Source: Chitinophagales bacterium
GTDB taxonomy: Bacteria > Bacteroidota > Bacteroidia > Chitinophagales > UBA10324
Length of the DNA stretch: 64,000 nucleotides
NCBI GenBank assembly: GCA_025056305.1
Contig: JANWWJ010000007.1
Span: 1 to 64,000, forward strand
Reading direction: 5' to 3'
Shown: positions 1 through 7,436 of the stretch, one piece after another
Position numbering within the stretch: position 1 is the stretch's first letter
Layout: each line of letters opens with the position of its first letter
Translations under genes and position numbers: made by a program
Notes under the pieces: model-generated
What the model saw: the letters and a program-made list of their open reading frames with translations, nothing else
What the model was told of the DNA's origin: nothing
The model's database searches: none

Positions 1-2
1 TT

Positions 3-584
3 TATAAGGTTTTTGCTGCGCGTTTTATGCAACAATATCAGCTTTCCGGCATGCTCGATACCCGCACAAGCGACGTGACGCGTGCCTGTTTTATCAGCCA
101 CGATCCGCAAGCCCTTTTTCGGGCCGAGGCAGAACCCATAAAGTTGGAGGAATACATCAACCCGAATGATTACGATGCATCGGCTGCCGCGATTCATCAG
201 GCTGAAGCAGAACTGAACAAGCATCAGCCCCCTGCTGCTCCCGACCCTCTGAGTAAGGAAGCATTAGAAGAAATCATAAAACGTCTTGGAGGGCGGGTTA
301 AGGTGTTGCGCCAACGAACCATATACCTACCCCCTGAAGTTGATGCTATTTTGCCTCGAATTGAAGAAGAGCTTAAAAAATATGGTATTGCCGTAGTTCA
401 TACCGAACCTATCAATTACGGTAGAAAGATCAAAGTGCAAAACGGCATTCGCTGGGCTGAGCTAAATATTTTTTATGGCAAACGGGGCTATTCAATAGTG
501 AGAACTCCGAAAACGGGAAGCGACGAACAGTTGGCTGAAGTTGCAGCCGTTTTGGTCTGGCAAATTTTGAGCGGGGGATCATGA
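3..584 (+). CDS. Primase-polymerase-like protein, 3' part (5' end outside window), CRISPR-linked
   Basis: The reading frame is open to the left edge (codons from base 3), so the ATG at 27 is probably internal and the gene is truncated by the window. Just after that ATG the sequence has the pattern TSDVTRACFISHDP, which resembles the Ser-Asp...Arg..F.S.DP segment I know from archaeo-eukaryotic primase-like/VirE N-terminal (BT4734-type) proteins. The last ~100 residues form a separate compact domain (YGRKIKVQNGIRWAELNIFYG) of unknown type, possibly TBP-like. The stop overlaps the cas2 start by 4 nt (ATGA), implying translational coupling. CRISPR-associated Prim-Pols (CAPPs) are known partners of Cas1-Cas2 in adaptation. 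The family call is inferred from a short motif plus context; the catalytic residues would lie upstream of the window. Confidence 0.5.
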   Translation, partial: YKVFAARFMQQYQLSGMLDTRTSDVTRACFISHDPQALFRAEAEPIKLEEYINPNDYDASAAAIHQAEAELNKHQPPAAPDPLSKEALEEIIKRLGGRVKVLRQRTIYLPPEVDAILPRIEEELKKYGIAVVHTEPINYGRKIKVQNGIRWAELNIFYGKRGYSIVRTPKTGSDEQLAEVAAVLVWQILSGGS

Positions 585-1051
585 GCCGGCCCAAAAGAAG
601 GAATTATGACTTACGCACCCGACTGGAGCTGTTGCGACGGGCAGGATTGACAGGAGCGTCTGAAGCATCAGAGCAGGATAAGCTGCTGCCGCTAGAAAAA
701 AGAATAAAAAAAATACTAAATATTCTTAGAGATAAGCCCAAAAAGCCGCTCGCCATGTTGTACCTCATCATGTACGACATCGAAAATGACAAGGTACGTA
801 ATCGAATTTCCCGCTATTTAGAACGCAAAGGATGCGTGCGGATTCAAAAATCGGTATTTGTGGCTCGAACCGAACCTAAAGTATTTGAAGAAATTCATGA
901 AACCCTGCGCGAGGTGCAGTCGTTTTACGACAATCGCGACAGTATAATTCTAGTGCCAGCCAACAGCAGTGATTTACGAAGTATGAAAATTATTGGCAAA
1001 GAGCTATATTTAGAAGCGATTTTGGATAAACCAAATTCATTGTTTTTTTAA
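581..1051 (+). CDS. cas2: CRISPR-associated endonuclease Cas2 with N-terminal extension
   Basis: Residues 59-156 match Cas2: a first strand ending in the MYDIENDK motif with the conserved Asp, then R.RI..YLE.KG..RIQKSVF, the typical Cas2 helix-strand pattern. Cas2 forms the core of the Cas1-Cas2 spacer integrase. The first 58 residues are an extra, strongly basic segment (KRIKKILNILRDKPKKP). A second in-frame ATG at 755 would give a normal 98-residue Cas2. The long start is preferred because its ATGA overlaps the stop of the preceding Prim-Pol-like gene. No cas1 or CRISPR array is visible in the window, so the rest of the locus must lie to the left or be lost. Confidence 0.85.
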   Translation: MSRPKRRNYDLRTRLELLRRAGLTGASEASEQDKLLPLEKRIKKILNILRDKPKKPLAMLYLIMYDIENDKVRNRISRYLERKGCVRIQKSVFVARTEPKVFEEIHETLREVQSFYDNRDSIILVPANSSDLRSMKIIGKELYLEAILDKPNSLFF

Positions 1052-1157
1052 GCCTGAATTTCATGAATAACTGCCCTTTGGATAGACATAAAACAGTGAT
1101 AATTAGGCATTTGCAAAAAATAGCTCAAAGACCATCATCCATTAAAACAAGGATTAA

Positions 1158-1310
1158 GTGAAGCAGCCTTTCCTGTTTGTTCCAAAGGGAAACTGGCGGG
1201 TAGAATTGCTTTCAACAAAACATAATGTCATTAAATCAGTAAACTTTTATAGGCAGGGTTATTGGTGGCCAATATCAAAATGGGAATTTATTTTTCTGCA
1301 TGCGCAATAA
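1158..1310 (+). CDS. Possible 50-residue protein of unknown function
   Basis: This short frame is below the ORF-track cutoff. It starts with GTG at 1158, five bases after an AAGGA sequence that could serve as a ribosome binding site, and ends with TAA at 1308-1310. The translation looks protein-like rather than random, with a Trp-rich middle (GYWWPISKWEFIF). It lies in the 421-nt gap after cas2, in the same direction, 106 nt downstream. It could be a real small gene of the CRISPR neighbourhood, a remnant of a larger gene, or chance. I do not recognise the family. Confidence 0.3.
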   Translation: MKQPFLFVPKGNWRVELLSTKHNVIKSVNFYRQGYWWPISKWEFIFLHAQ

Positions 1311-1336
1311 TGCTGTGTAAATGCCGTTTACCACTA

Positions 1337-1418
1337 AGTGTGCCTGCTGATGTCGGGTGCTGTGGCATTCCGCCGACTCAATCAGAAAAAGCTGCGGAGC
1401 CCATCAGACAGGCACACT
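1337..1418. repeat. Long imperfect inverted repeat / stable hairpin
   Basis: The arms AGTGTGCCTGCTGATG (1337-1352) and CATCAGACAGGCACACT (1402-1418) pair over 16 bp with a single bulged base. They enclose 49 nt holding the smaller GC-rich inverted segment GGCATTCCGCC. No T-tract follows on either strand, so it is not a standard intrinsic terminator. It sits in an intergenic gap after cas2. It could be a REP-like element, a mobile-element end, or a structured RNA. No second copy was noticed in the window. Confidence 0.6.
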
Positions 1419-1472
1419 AGGAAAAAATCTTAACTAACCTAGTAGCAACAAATAAAAAAAATTTCATCACCT

Positions 1473-1691
1473 ATGACAGTCAAAGAATTCAAGGAACTGA
1501 TGAATCTTGATGAGGACGGATGGGTAAAAGGAATAGAGATATCAGAGGAAACCAAGCGGGAAATCATGGAATTTTTGCGTAACCCGAAAATAGTTATGAT
1601 TTACCATGGGAATACTTCAACGCCCAAACGGGTTTCGGACAAGGCCGTAGCCGGCCAGGCTACCAAGCGGAAGCGCAAAAAGAAAGAATAG
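1473..1691 (+). CDS. Small hypothetical protein with Lys/Arg-rich tail
   Basis: The product is 72 residues. Residues 1-50 look like a small folded acidic helical domain (EFKELMNLDEDGW, EETKREIMEFLRN), and the end is strongly basic (TKRKRKKKE). I do not recognise a family. The basic tail could bind nucleic acid, but this is only inference. An AT-rich leader precedes the ATG and lacks a clear Shine-Dalgarno sequence. The gene stands alone between the cas2-side hairpin and a non-coding region ending in a terminator. Confidence 0.45.
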   Translation: MTVKEFKELMNLDEDGWVKGIEISEETKREIMEFLRNPKIVMIYHGNTSTPKRVSDKAVAGQATKRKRKKKE

Positions 1692-1694
1692 ATT

Positions 1695-1866
1695 GGCTGC
1701 GCTTGGTCAACACATTTAACCTGTTGACTAGGAGCATAGAAGCGACGCGTTAATCATCATAAGAGTTCTTTTGCCGCCCGGCGAGCTGGTGACAGGAATC
1801 TTATAAACCATCCCGGGCAGTTATGCATTTACGGATCAGGGCTTAAGCTTTCTGATCCGTTTTTTT
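1695..1866 (+). ncRNA. Candidate structured non-coding RNA or 3' UTR
   Basis: The stretch after the 72-residue gene contains three successive potential helices. The first is GTCAACA/TGTTGAC (1706-1712 with 1722-1728). The second is GCCCGG/CCGGGC (1776-1781 with 1813-1818), extended by TGGT/ACCA inside. The third is the terminator hairpin at 1831-1860. No open frame of note is present. It may be a long structured 3' UTR or an independent small RNA. I could not match it to a known RNA class. Confidence 0.25.
1831..1866 (+). terminator. Intrinsic (rho-independent) terminator
   Basis: A perfect 9-bp stem ACGGATCAG/CTGATCCGT (1831-1839 with 1852-1860) is followed directly by a run of T residues (1860-1866). 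It closes the rightward transcription unit that holds the small genes after cas2 and separates it from the leftward M16 peptidase gene. Confidence 0.8.
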
Positions 1867-1942
1867 ACGAATCGTGCCTACAATAGCCAAGTATTAGCTC
1901 CACCCGGCAGCATCCTCGGACGGAAGGGTTTGAATAGCTTTT

Positions 1943-3208
1943 TTATGCTTCAGCTATCGTAGTTGGGCGTTCCCTTCGGGGAAGGTAGAACAGTGTGGAG
2001 CAATTTTCAGGCCTCAGGATGTTTCGGGCCTGTTGCAAAATCTGTTCGGCGGTAACGGCCCGGTAACGCTCCAGCTCTTCATTGACCAGGTTGGCATTGC
2101 CGAGCAATTCAGCCACGGCGAGGTTGAGGGCGCGGTTCAACAATTCGGTGTCGGATAAAGCAGTTTGCGTTTCCAGGCGGTTTTTGACTTTTTGTAATTC
2201 AGGTTCATCTACAGGTTGCTCTATGAGCTTTTGCAGTTCTTGTTCTACGGCCTGTTCCGCTTGTTGGATGGATGTGCCGTGCGTAAGTTTTCCTTCAATC
2301 ACCAACAAGCCAGGATCAAGGCTGCCGGTATGATAGCAGTGAATTTCTGAGAATAGCTGCTGTTTCATTACCAGTTGTTGATGAAGGCGACCGGACTTTC
2401 CAGCACCCAGTATGTCGGTAATGAGGTCAGCGGCATAGAAATCGGGATGGTTGCGGGCGGGGAAATGCCAAGCCTTGTAAAGAGCCGGTACGGGCACCTT
2501 GGCGGCGATGGTGCAGCGCCGGCTTTGTTGTTGTGGGGGTTCGGTGGGAAGCTGGTGGATTGGTAATGTGCCGGGTGCGATGACACCGAAATAGGTTTCG
2601 GCCAAGCGAAACACCTCATCAGGCTGTACGTTGCCAGCCACAACCAAGATGGCATTGTTCGGCCGGTAATATGTATAGAAAAAATCTTTAACCTCAGGCA
2701 AGGTAACGCTGGCGATGTGTTCGGGTGTTAGTCCGATGGTAGGCCATCGGTAAGGATGGATGGTATAGGCCAGTGCGCGCAAGTGATGCCACACATCGCC
2801 GTAGGGCTGGTTTAGGTAATGTTCTTTGAATTCCTCAATAACCACTTTCTTCTGCACTTCAAGGGCTTTTTCACTGAAGGCCAGCTCATTCATGCGATCG
2901 CTTTCGAGCCAAAAAGCGGTTTCTAAGTTGGCCGCCGGCAAGGTTTCGTAATAAACGGTGATGTCGCACGAAGTAAAGGCATTGTTTTCCCCGCCGGCCC
3001 GTTGGAGGGGTTCATCAAATACGGGTATGTTTTTGGAGCCGCCGAACATGAGGTGTTCAAACAAGTGAGCAAAGCCAGTTTTGTGGGCTTGTTCGTGTTT
3101 GGAGCCCACATTATACAAGATGTTGACGGCAGCCAGGGCGGTGGTGGTATCCTGGTGAACAATTAGGCGAAGACCGTTGTTCAGAACGGTGCGATGGTAG
3201 GTGATCAT
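1943..3208 (-). CDS. M16 family zinc peptidase, catalytic subunit
   Basis: The inverted zinc motif HLFEH sits near residue 50 (in GFAHLFEHLMF), followed about 75 residues later by the third zinc ligand region (VVIEEFKEH). This marks an active pitrilysin/insulinase-type peptidase. Length (~420 residues) fits a one-half M16B protein that pairs with a second, inactive subunit. There is no obvious signal peptide on the chosen ATG at 3208; the ORF-track start at 3217 is a TTG. The neighbouring divergent gene encodes a matching subunit without the zinc motif, so the two probably form a heterodimer that degrades peptides. Confidence 0.85.
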   Translation of the reverse strand: MITYHRTVLNNGLRLIVHQDTTTALAAVNILYNVGSKHEQAHKTGFAHLFEHLMFGGSKNIPVFDEPLQRAGGENNAFTSCDITVYYETLPAANLETAFWLESDRMNELAFSEKALEVQKKVVIEEFKEHYLNQPYGDVWHHLRALAYTIHPYRWPTIGLTPEHIASVTLPEVKDFFYTYYRPNNAILVVAGNVQPDEVFRLAETYFGVIAPGTLPIHQLPTEPPQQQSRRCTIAAKVPVPALYKAWHFPARNHPDFYAADLITDILGAGKSGRLHQQLVMKQQLFSEIHCYHTGSLDPGLLVIEGKLTHGTSIQQAEQAVEQELQKLIEQPVDEPELQKVKNRLETQTALSDTELLNRALNLAVAELLGNANLVNEELERYRAVTAEQILQQARNILRPENCSTLFYLPRRERPTTIAEA

Positions 3209-3242
3209 GGCAGGCAAAATTAGACAGATGAGGTAAGCAGCC

Positions 3243-3278
3243 TTTGCCCGGCGCCAGTTTTGAGGTTTTGTACTTTTG
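3243..3278 (+). promoter_or_regulatory. Bacteroidota-type promoter for the second M16 gene
   Basis: TTTG at 3243-3246 and TACTTTTG at 3271-3278 resemble the -33 (TTTG) and -7 (TAnnTTTG) elements, though the 24-nt spacing is a little long. The box ends only 4 nt before the ATG at 3283, so a transcript from here would be almost leaderless. Confidence 0.4.
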
Positions 3279-3282
3279 GCTT

Positions 3283-4557
3283 ATGAGGCAGTGGTTCAAG
3301 GCTTCGGCGCCGCCATTGCGGCCTATACATCGTATTGATTTACTTAAGGCAAGATGGCAACAGCTAAGTAATGGAACGGGTATTTGTATTATTCCATCTG
3401 AAAATCAAAATATTATTAAGATGGAATGGCTGTTTTATGCCGGTCGGTATCAGGAGCCGCAGCAAGCAGTAGCAGCTGCTGCGGCAGCTATGTTGATGGA
3501 TGGGACGCGGCGGCGAACGCAGCAACAAATCGCAGACTTCGTAGAGTATTATGGTGCCACCTTGCAGGCCGATGCATATGCCGACTATGCAAGCTTGACG
3601 TTGTATGCTTTGCCGCGCTATGTGGGGGAATTAGTGCCATTGATGACTGAATTGATTACCGAGGCCATTTATCCGGAGCAAGAACTGGAAGTTTACCGGC
3701 AACAGAAGCGGCAACGGTTGATGGTAGAATTGCAGCGCGTGGAATTTTTGGCCCAGCGAGCTTTTCAGCAAAGACTGTTCGGAGAGCAGCATCCATTAGG
3801 TTATGTGACTGATTTTTCTGATTTGGACAAACTGACTTCAGAAGGGCTGCAGCAATTTCACCGGCAGGTGTATGCCTTTGGCCCGTTTTACATAGTTCTG
3901 GCCGGATCTGTTGACGACAGACATGTGACCTTACTGGAACAGGCTATATCGGGTTTGGGTAAAGTCTGTCCAGACAAGAGCAAAGTCATGCAGGTTGCGA
4001 CGCAGCCCGCTAAGGTGCATTTGGCCAAGGAGGATGCTGTACAGGTTGCCTTGCGTGTGGGGCGGCGGATGGTGAACCGATTACATCCTGATTATAACAA
4101 GCTGGTGGTTTTGAACACCATTTTAGGCGGCTACTTTGGAAGCCGATTGATGCAAAGTCTCAGAGAGGAGCATGGATATTGCTACGGTGTGCACAGCAGT
4201 TTGGTCTCGTTTCGTCACGATGCGTATTTGTGTATCAGCACCGAAGTAGGCAAGGAAGTGGCAAGCGCTGCCATTGCAGAAATATACCGGCAGGTTCAGC
4301 GTTTGCGAACAGAGCTAGTAGAAACCGATGAATTGCTGCTGGTGAAGAATTATCTGATGGGGGCCTTGCTGGCTGACACCGATGGGGCTTTGAACACCGC
4401 CGACGTGTACCGCAACTTAATTTTATTTGGACAAAAGGAAGAAGATTTTCACGAGCGGGTGCGTCAGATCCGGGAAATACAGGCCGAAGAATTGCTGCAG
4501 TTGGCACAAGCATATTTAGACCCGGAACAGATGGTGGAAGTGGCGGCTGGAATGTAA
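3283..4557 (+). CDS. M16 family peptidase-like protein, non-catalytic subunit
   Basis: The fold is that of M16B peptidases (N-terminal FYAGRYQEP region and C-terminal SRLMQSLREEHGYCYG region with the R...Y pair that binds substrate), but the HxxEH zinc motif is absent. In its place stands an Ala-rich segment ending AMLMDGT. Such subunits partner with a zinc-bearing one, here the divergent gene at 1943-3208. The ATG at 3283 is preferred to the TTG at 3244 of the ORF track, because a TAnnTTTG box lies directly before it. Confidence 0.8.
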   Translation: MRQWFKASAPPLRPIHRIDLLKARWQQLSNGTGICIIPSENQNIIKMEWLFYAGRYQEPQQAVAAAAAAMLMDGTRRRTQQQIADFVEYYGATLQADAYADYASLTLYALPRYVGELVPLMTELITEAIYPEQELEVYRQQKRQRLMVELQRVEFLAQRAFQQRLFGEQHPLGYVTDFSDLDKLTSEGLQQFHRQVYAFGPFYIVLAGSVDDRHVTLLEQAISGLGKVCPDKSKVMQVATQPAKVHLAKEDAVQVALRVGRRMVNRLHPDYNKLVVLNTILGGYFGSRLMQSLREEHGYCYGVHSSLVSFRHDAYLCISTEVGKEVASAAIAEIYRQVQRLRTELVETDELLLVKNYLMGALLADTDGALNTADVYRNLILFGQKEEDFHERVRQIREIQAEELLQLAQAYLDPEQMVEVAAGM

Positions 4558-4575
4558 GCACGCAATGAAAGACGG

Positions 4576-6315
4576 ATGAAGCGATTGGTCTTATTGTTGG
4601 TGGTTGGAGTTGCAAGTGCGTCAACATACGCCCAGGTGATTGAAGCGCCCCGGCTGAATTGTGTTGCAGTCAACAATAGCGGTGACGTCGTGCTGCAATG
4701 GACCTTACCCACCGTGACATGCGGCCCGTTTATTGCCCGTTACATTTACCGGTCGACGAACCTTTCCGGGCCGTACAGCCTGGTGGCATCGATAACCAAT
4801 CCCGCGACGACAAGCTATGTGGATCCGGTAGGAAACGGCAGCTCGCAGGTGTATTATTATTATATGGAAAGTTCATATAACTGTCCGGGCTACAGCGTTG
4901 CACAGTCGGACACGTTGGATAACCTTCAACCGCAAACGCCGGAGTTGACCGTAGTTACTGTAAATAATGGATGGGCAGAAATTCATTGGCAGGTGAGCCC
5001 GTCGCCAGAGACGTACGGATACATCATTTACAAACTCATCACCGCATTCAATCCTTACGATACGGTTTATGGAAAAAATGTCACCAGCTATGTGGATGTG
5101 AATTCTCAGCCTGATGTGGACACGATGAGTTATTCGGTTGCGGCCATTGACAGTTGCTTTAATGCCAGCCTGTTCAACATCCATCCACATCATACCATTT
5201 ATTTAGAAGCGGACATGGACCGCTGCAAGCAGCAGGTGAAGTTGTGGTGGACGCCGTACGAAAACTGGAAAAACGGAGTGGATCGATACGACGTTTATGT
5301 ATCGGTAAATGGGGCACCAACGCAGCTGGTGCAAAGTGTGGATACCACGGCAGTGGTGCTTACCGGTTACGATGATGGCGATCAGTTGTGTTTTGTGGTT
5401 GTGGCGGTCGAAAAAATTACCGGCATTTCCTCGGCCAGCAATCAACGGTGCATGACCTTTAATGTAGTACAGCCGGCTCATGATTTTTACCTCAGAAACC
5501 TATCGGTAGAAAGTGATGGAAGCGTGTCGGTGTACTACTCATTAGATCCGTTGGCCGATTTGACGCAGCTGCAGGTGATGCGCAGTGTGGATGCGGTCAC
5601 GTATGCAGTAGTGCAAACGTTTGTGCCTCCGGCTGACTTGAGTGGGGTGTTGCACTTGCAGGATGCTGGAGCTTTTACGGACCGGCAGGCATACAGCTAT
5701 CGAATTGTTGCTACAGACAGTTGTGGTGGCAAAGACACGTCCAGTACGGGGCGCACATTACTGTTGTTAGGCTATGCTTTTACCGACCTGACGTTTTATC
5801 TTCAGTGGAATGCTTCAGAACTTCAGTATGCTCACACGTTGCGCTACGAATTATTCCGTAGCGACGGGCAAGGCTTTGTGTCTGTTGGCACCTTTCCAAC
5901 CGACGAGCGCAGTTTTTATGACAGCCAACCCGATGAGGTACATCCCTGCTATTATGTGGAGGCCATTGACAGTTTAGTGTTTCCGGACGGCAGTATCGAT
6001 GTAGTTCGGCGCAGGTCGAATGTGGTGTGTTTGGATCAGCCATCTCAGCTTTATGTACCTAATGCCTTTGCCCCTGGTGGTGTAAACCATGAGTTCAAGC
6101 CGCTGATCAATGCAGAGGCCATACTGAGTTACAGGATGATGATTTTTAACCGATGGGGGGAACTGATTTTTAGTACCAACGATCCTGCCCAGGGATGGGA
6201 CGGCACTTATGGGGGATCGGTCATGCCGCAGGGGGCTTACGCGTATATCATCGAGCTTACGGACGGCCAAGGTAAGCGGGTTGAAGCGAAGGGGACGGTC
6301 TTGCTGCTGCGTTAA
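4576..6315 (+). CDS. Secreted T9SS type-B cargo protein with FN3-like repeats
   Basis: The N-terminus is a clear signal peptide (MKRLVLLLVVGVASASTYAQ). Most of the protein is a series of about 90-residue fibronectin-III-like modules, recognisable by recurring YxVxAIDSC-type strands. The last ~85 residues are a gliding-motility-associated C-terminal domain (VPNAFAPGG, MMIFNRWGELIFST, WDGTYGG), the type-B sorting signal of the type IX secretion system. The protein is thus exported and probably surface-bound or released. It starts 18 nt after the M16 gene and may be co-transcribed with it. Its ligand is unknown. Confidence 0.85.
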   Translation: MKRLVLLLVVGVASASTYAQVIEAPRLNCVAVNNSGDVVLQWTLPTVTCGPFIARYIYRSTNLSGPYSLVASITNPATTSYVDPVGNGSSQVYYYYMESSYNCPGYSVAQSDTLDNLQPQTPELTVVTVNNGWAEIHWQVSPSPETYGYIIYKLITAFNPYDTVYGKNVTSYVDVNSQPDVDTMSYSVAAIDSCFNASLFNIHPHHTIYLEADMDRCKQQVKLWWTPYENWKNGVDRYDVYVSVNGAPTQLVQSVDTTAVVLTGYDDGDQLCFVVVAVEKITGISSASNQRCMTFNVVQPAHDFYLRNLSVESDGSVSVYYSLDPLADLTQLQVMRSVDAVTYAVVQTFVPPADLSGVLHLQDAGAFTDRQAYSYRIVATDSCGGKDTSSTGRTLLLLGYAFTDLTFYLQWNASELQYAHTLRYELFRSDGQGFVSVGTFPTDERSFYDSQPDEVHPCYYVEAIDSLVFPDGSIDVVRRRSNVVCLDQPSQLYVPNAFAPGGVNHEFKPLINAEAILSYRMMIFNRWGELIFSTNDPAQGWDGTYGGSVMPQGAYAYIIELTDGQGKRVEAKGTVLLLR

Positions 6316-6316
6316 G

Positions 6317-6337
6317 CATCAAATGATTTTGATGTTT
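6317..6337 (+). terminator. Weak hairpin after T9SS cargo gene
   Basis: CATCAAA and TTTGATG form a perfect 7-bp stem around a TGAT loop just after the stop codon and are followed by only three T residues. It could act as a modest terminator or 3' stabilising hairpin. Confidence 0.35.
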
Positions 6338-6434
6338 CCGTTCTGGGTGCAGGCAGGCCGCTATGTTTTTGCTGCTTTAAGGGCTGCTGTGAAAAAGAGA
6401 ATTTTTATTTATCAAAAAGAATATCATCTATTTT

Positions 6435-7436
6435 TTATAATGCAGCTGCTTTCAGTTGTTGCCAGAGGATCTCTTTGAGTTTCGTGAGGTTATAGCCGGT
6501 ATGAGCCGAGATGAAAATGGCGGGTATGTTTTGAGGTAATTCCTTCAATAACAAATGTTCAAGTTCGCGGTCGATCAGGTCGGCTTTGCTGATGGCCAAC
6601 ACACGGGGCTTATGCAATAGTTCGGGATTGTAGGCGCTGAGTTCTCTGAGCAAGACCTGGTAGTGTTCGGATATGGAAGGAGCATCGGCAGGGATAACGA
6701 AAAGCAGGACGCTGTTTCGCTCGATGTGGCGCAGGAAGCGCAGGCCAAGGCCTTTGCCCTGATGGGCACCTTCGATAATGCCGGGCAGGTCGGCCATGAT
6801 GAAGGAGTGGTCGTGGTAAGAAACAATGCCAAGTTGAGGGACAAGGGTAGTGAAAGGATAGTCGCCGATTTGCGGTTTAGCAGCGGTAAGAGCTGCCAGC
6901 AATGTGGATTTGCCTGCATTGGGGAAGCCAACCAAGCCGACATCAGCCAGCAGCTTGAGTTCAAGGATCTTCCATCCTTCTTCCCCGGGTTGACCGGCGG
7001 TAGCCTGCGTAGGAGCCTGATTGGTGGGTGATGCGAAGCGGGCATTGCCAAGTCCGCCTTTGCCGCCAAGGCAAAGGATGTGTTGTTCGCCATCATGAGT
7101 TATTTCAAAGAGGATTTTTCCGGTATCGGCATCGCGGGCTATAGTCCCCAGGGGTACGTCGATGATGACATCGTCACCTGAGGCACCGGTGCGGCATTCA
7201 CGGCTGCCCGATTGACCGTGAGGAGCGTGGATGTGCTTGCGGTAACGCAAGTGGAGTAACGTCCATAGGTTGCGGTTGCCACGAAGGATGATATGGCCAC
7301 CGCGGCCACCGTCGCCGCCATCGGGTCCGCCTTTGGGCATGTATTTAAGCCGTCGGAAGTGGACGACGCCATTGCCACCGTGGCCGGCGCGGCAGTAGAT
7401 GCGAACCTGATCAACAAAATTGGACTCTTCAGCCAC
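6435..7436 (-). CDS. obg: GTPase Obg
   Basis: The N-terminal glycine-rich Obg fold (GGPDGGDGGRGG near residue 40) is followed by a GTPase domain with P-loop GFPNAGKST, switch region DYPFTTL, G3 DLPGIIEGA and the ISKAD base-specificity motif. Obg is a ribosome-associated GTPase that acts in large-subunit assembly and stress control. At 333 residues it lacks the extra C-terminal OCT domain of some bacteria. The start overlaps the end of adk by 8 nt, placing it third in the hpt-adk-obg operon. Confidence 0.95.
   Translation of the reverse strand: MAEESNFVDQVRIYCRAGHGGNGVVHFRRLKYMPKGGPDGGDGGRGGHIILRGNRNLWTLLHLRYRKHIHAPHGQSGSRECRTGASGDDVIIDVPLGTIARDADTGKILFEITHDGEQHILCLGGKGGLGNARFASPTNQAPTQATAGQPGEEGWKILELKLLADVGLVGFPNAGKSTLLAALTAAKPQIGDYPFTTLVPQLGIVSYHDHSFIMADLPGIIEGAHQGKGLGLRFLRHIERNSVLLFVIPADAPSISEHYQVLLRELSAYNPELLHKPRVLAISKADLIDRELEHLLLKELPQNIPAIFISAHTGYNLTKLKEILWQQLKAAAL

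Noticed and set aside
604-792. 62-residue ORF on the minus strand inside cas2
   Set aside because: It is an antisense shadow of the basic N-terminal extension of Cas2 and has no independent features.
1052-1472. Possible CRISPR array after cas2
   Set aside because: No direct repeats of CRISPR length were found; only an inverted repeat is present.
2082-3299. Several ORFs of 60-95 residues over the M16 peptidase gene
   Set aside because: They are shadows in other frames; the M16 frame has clear catalytic motifs.
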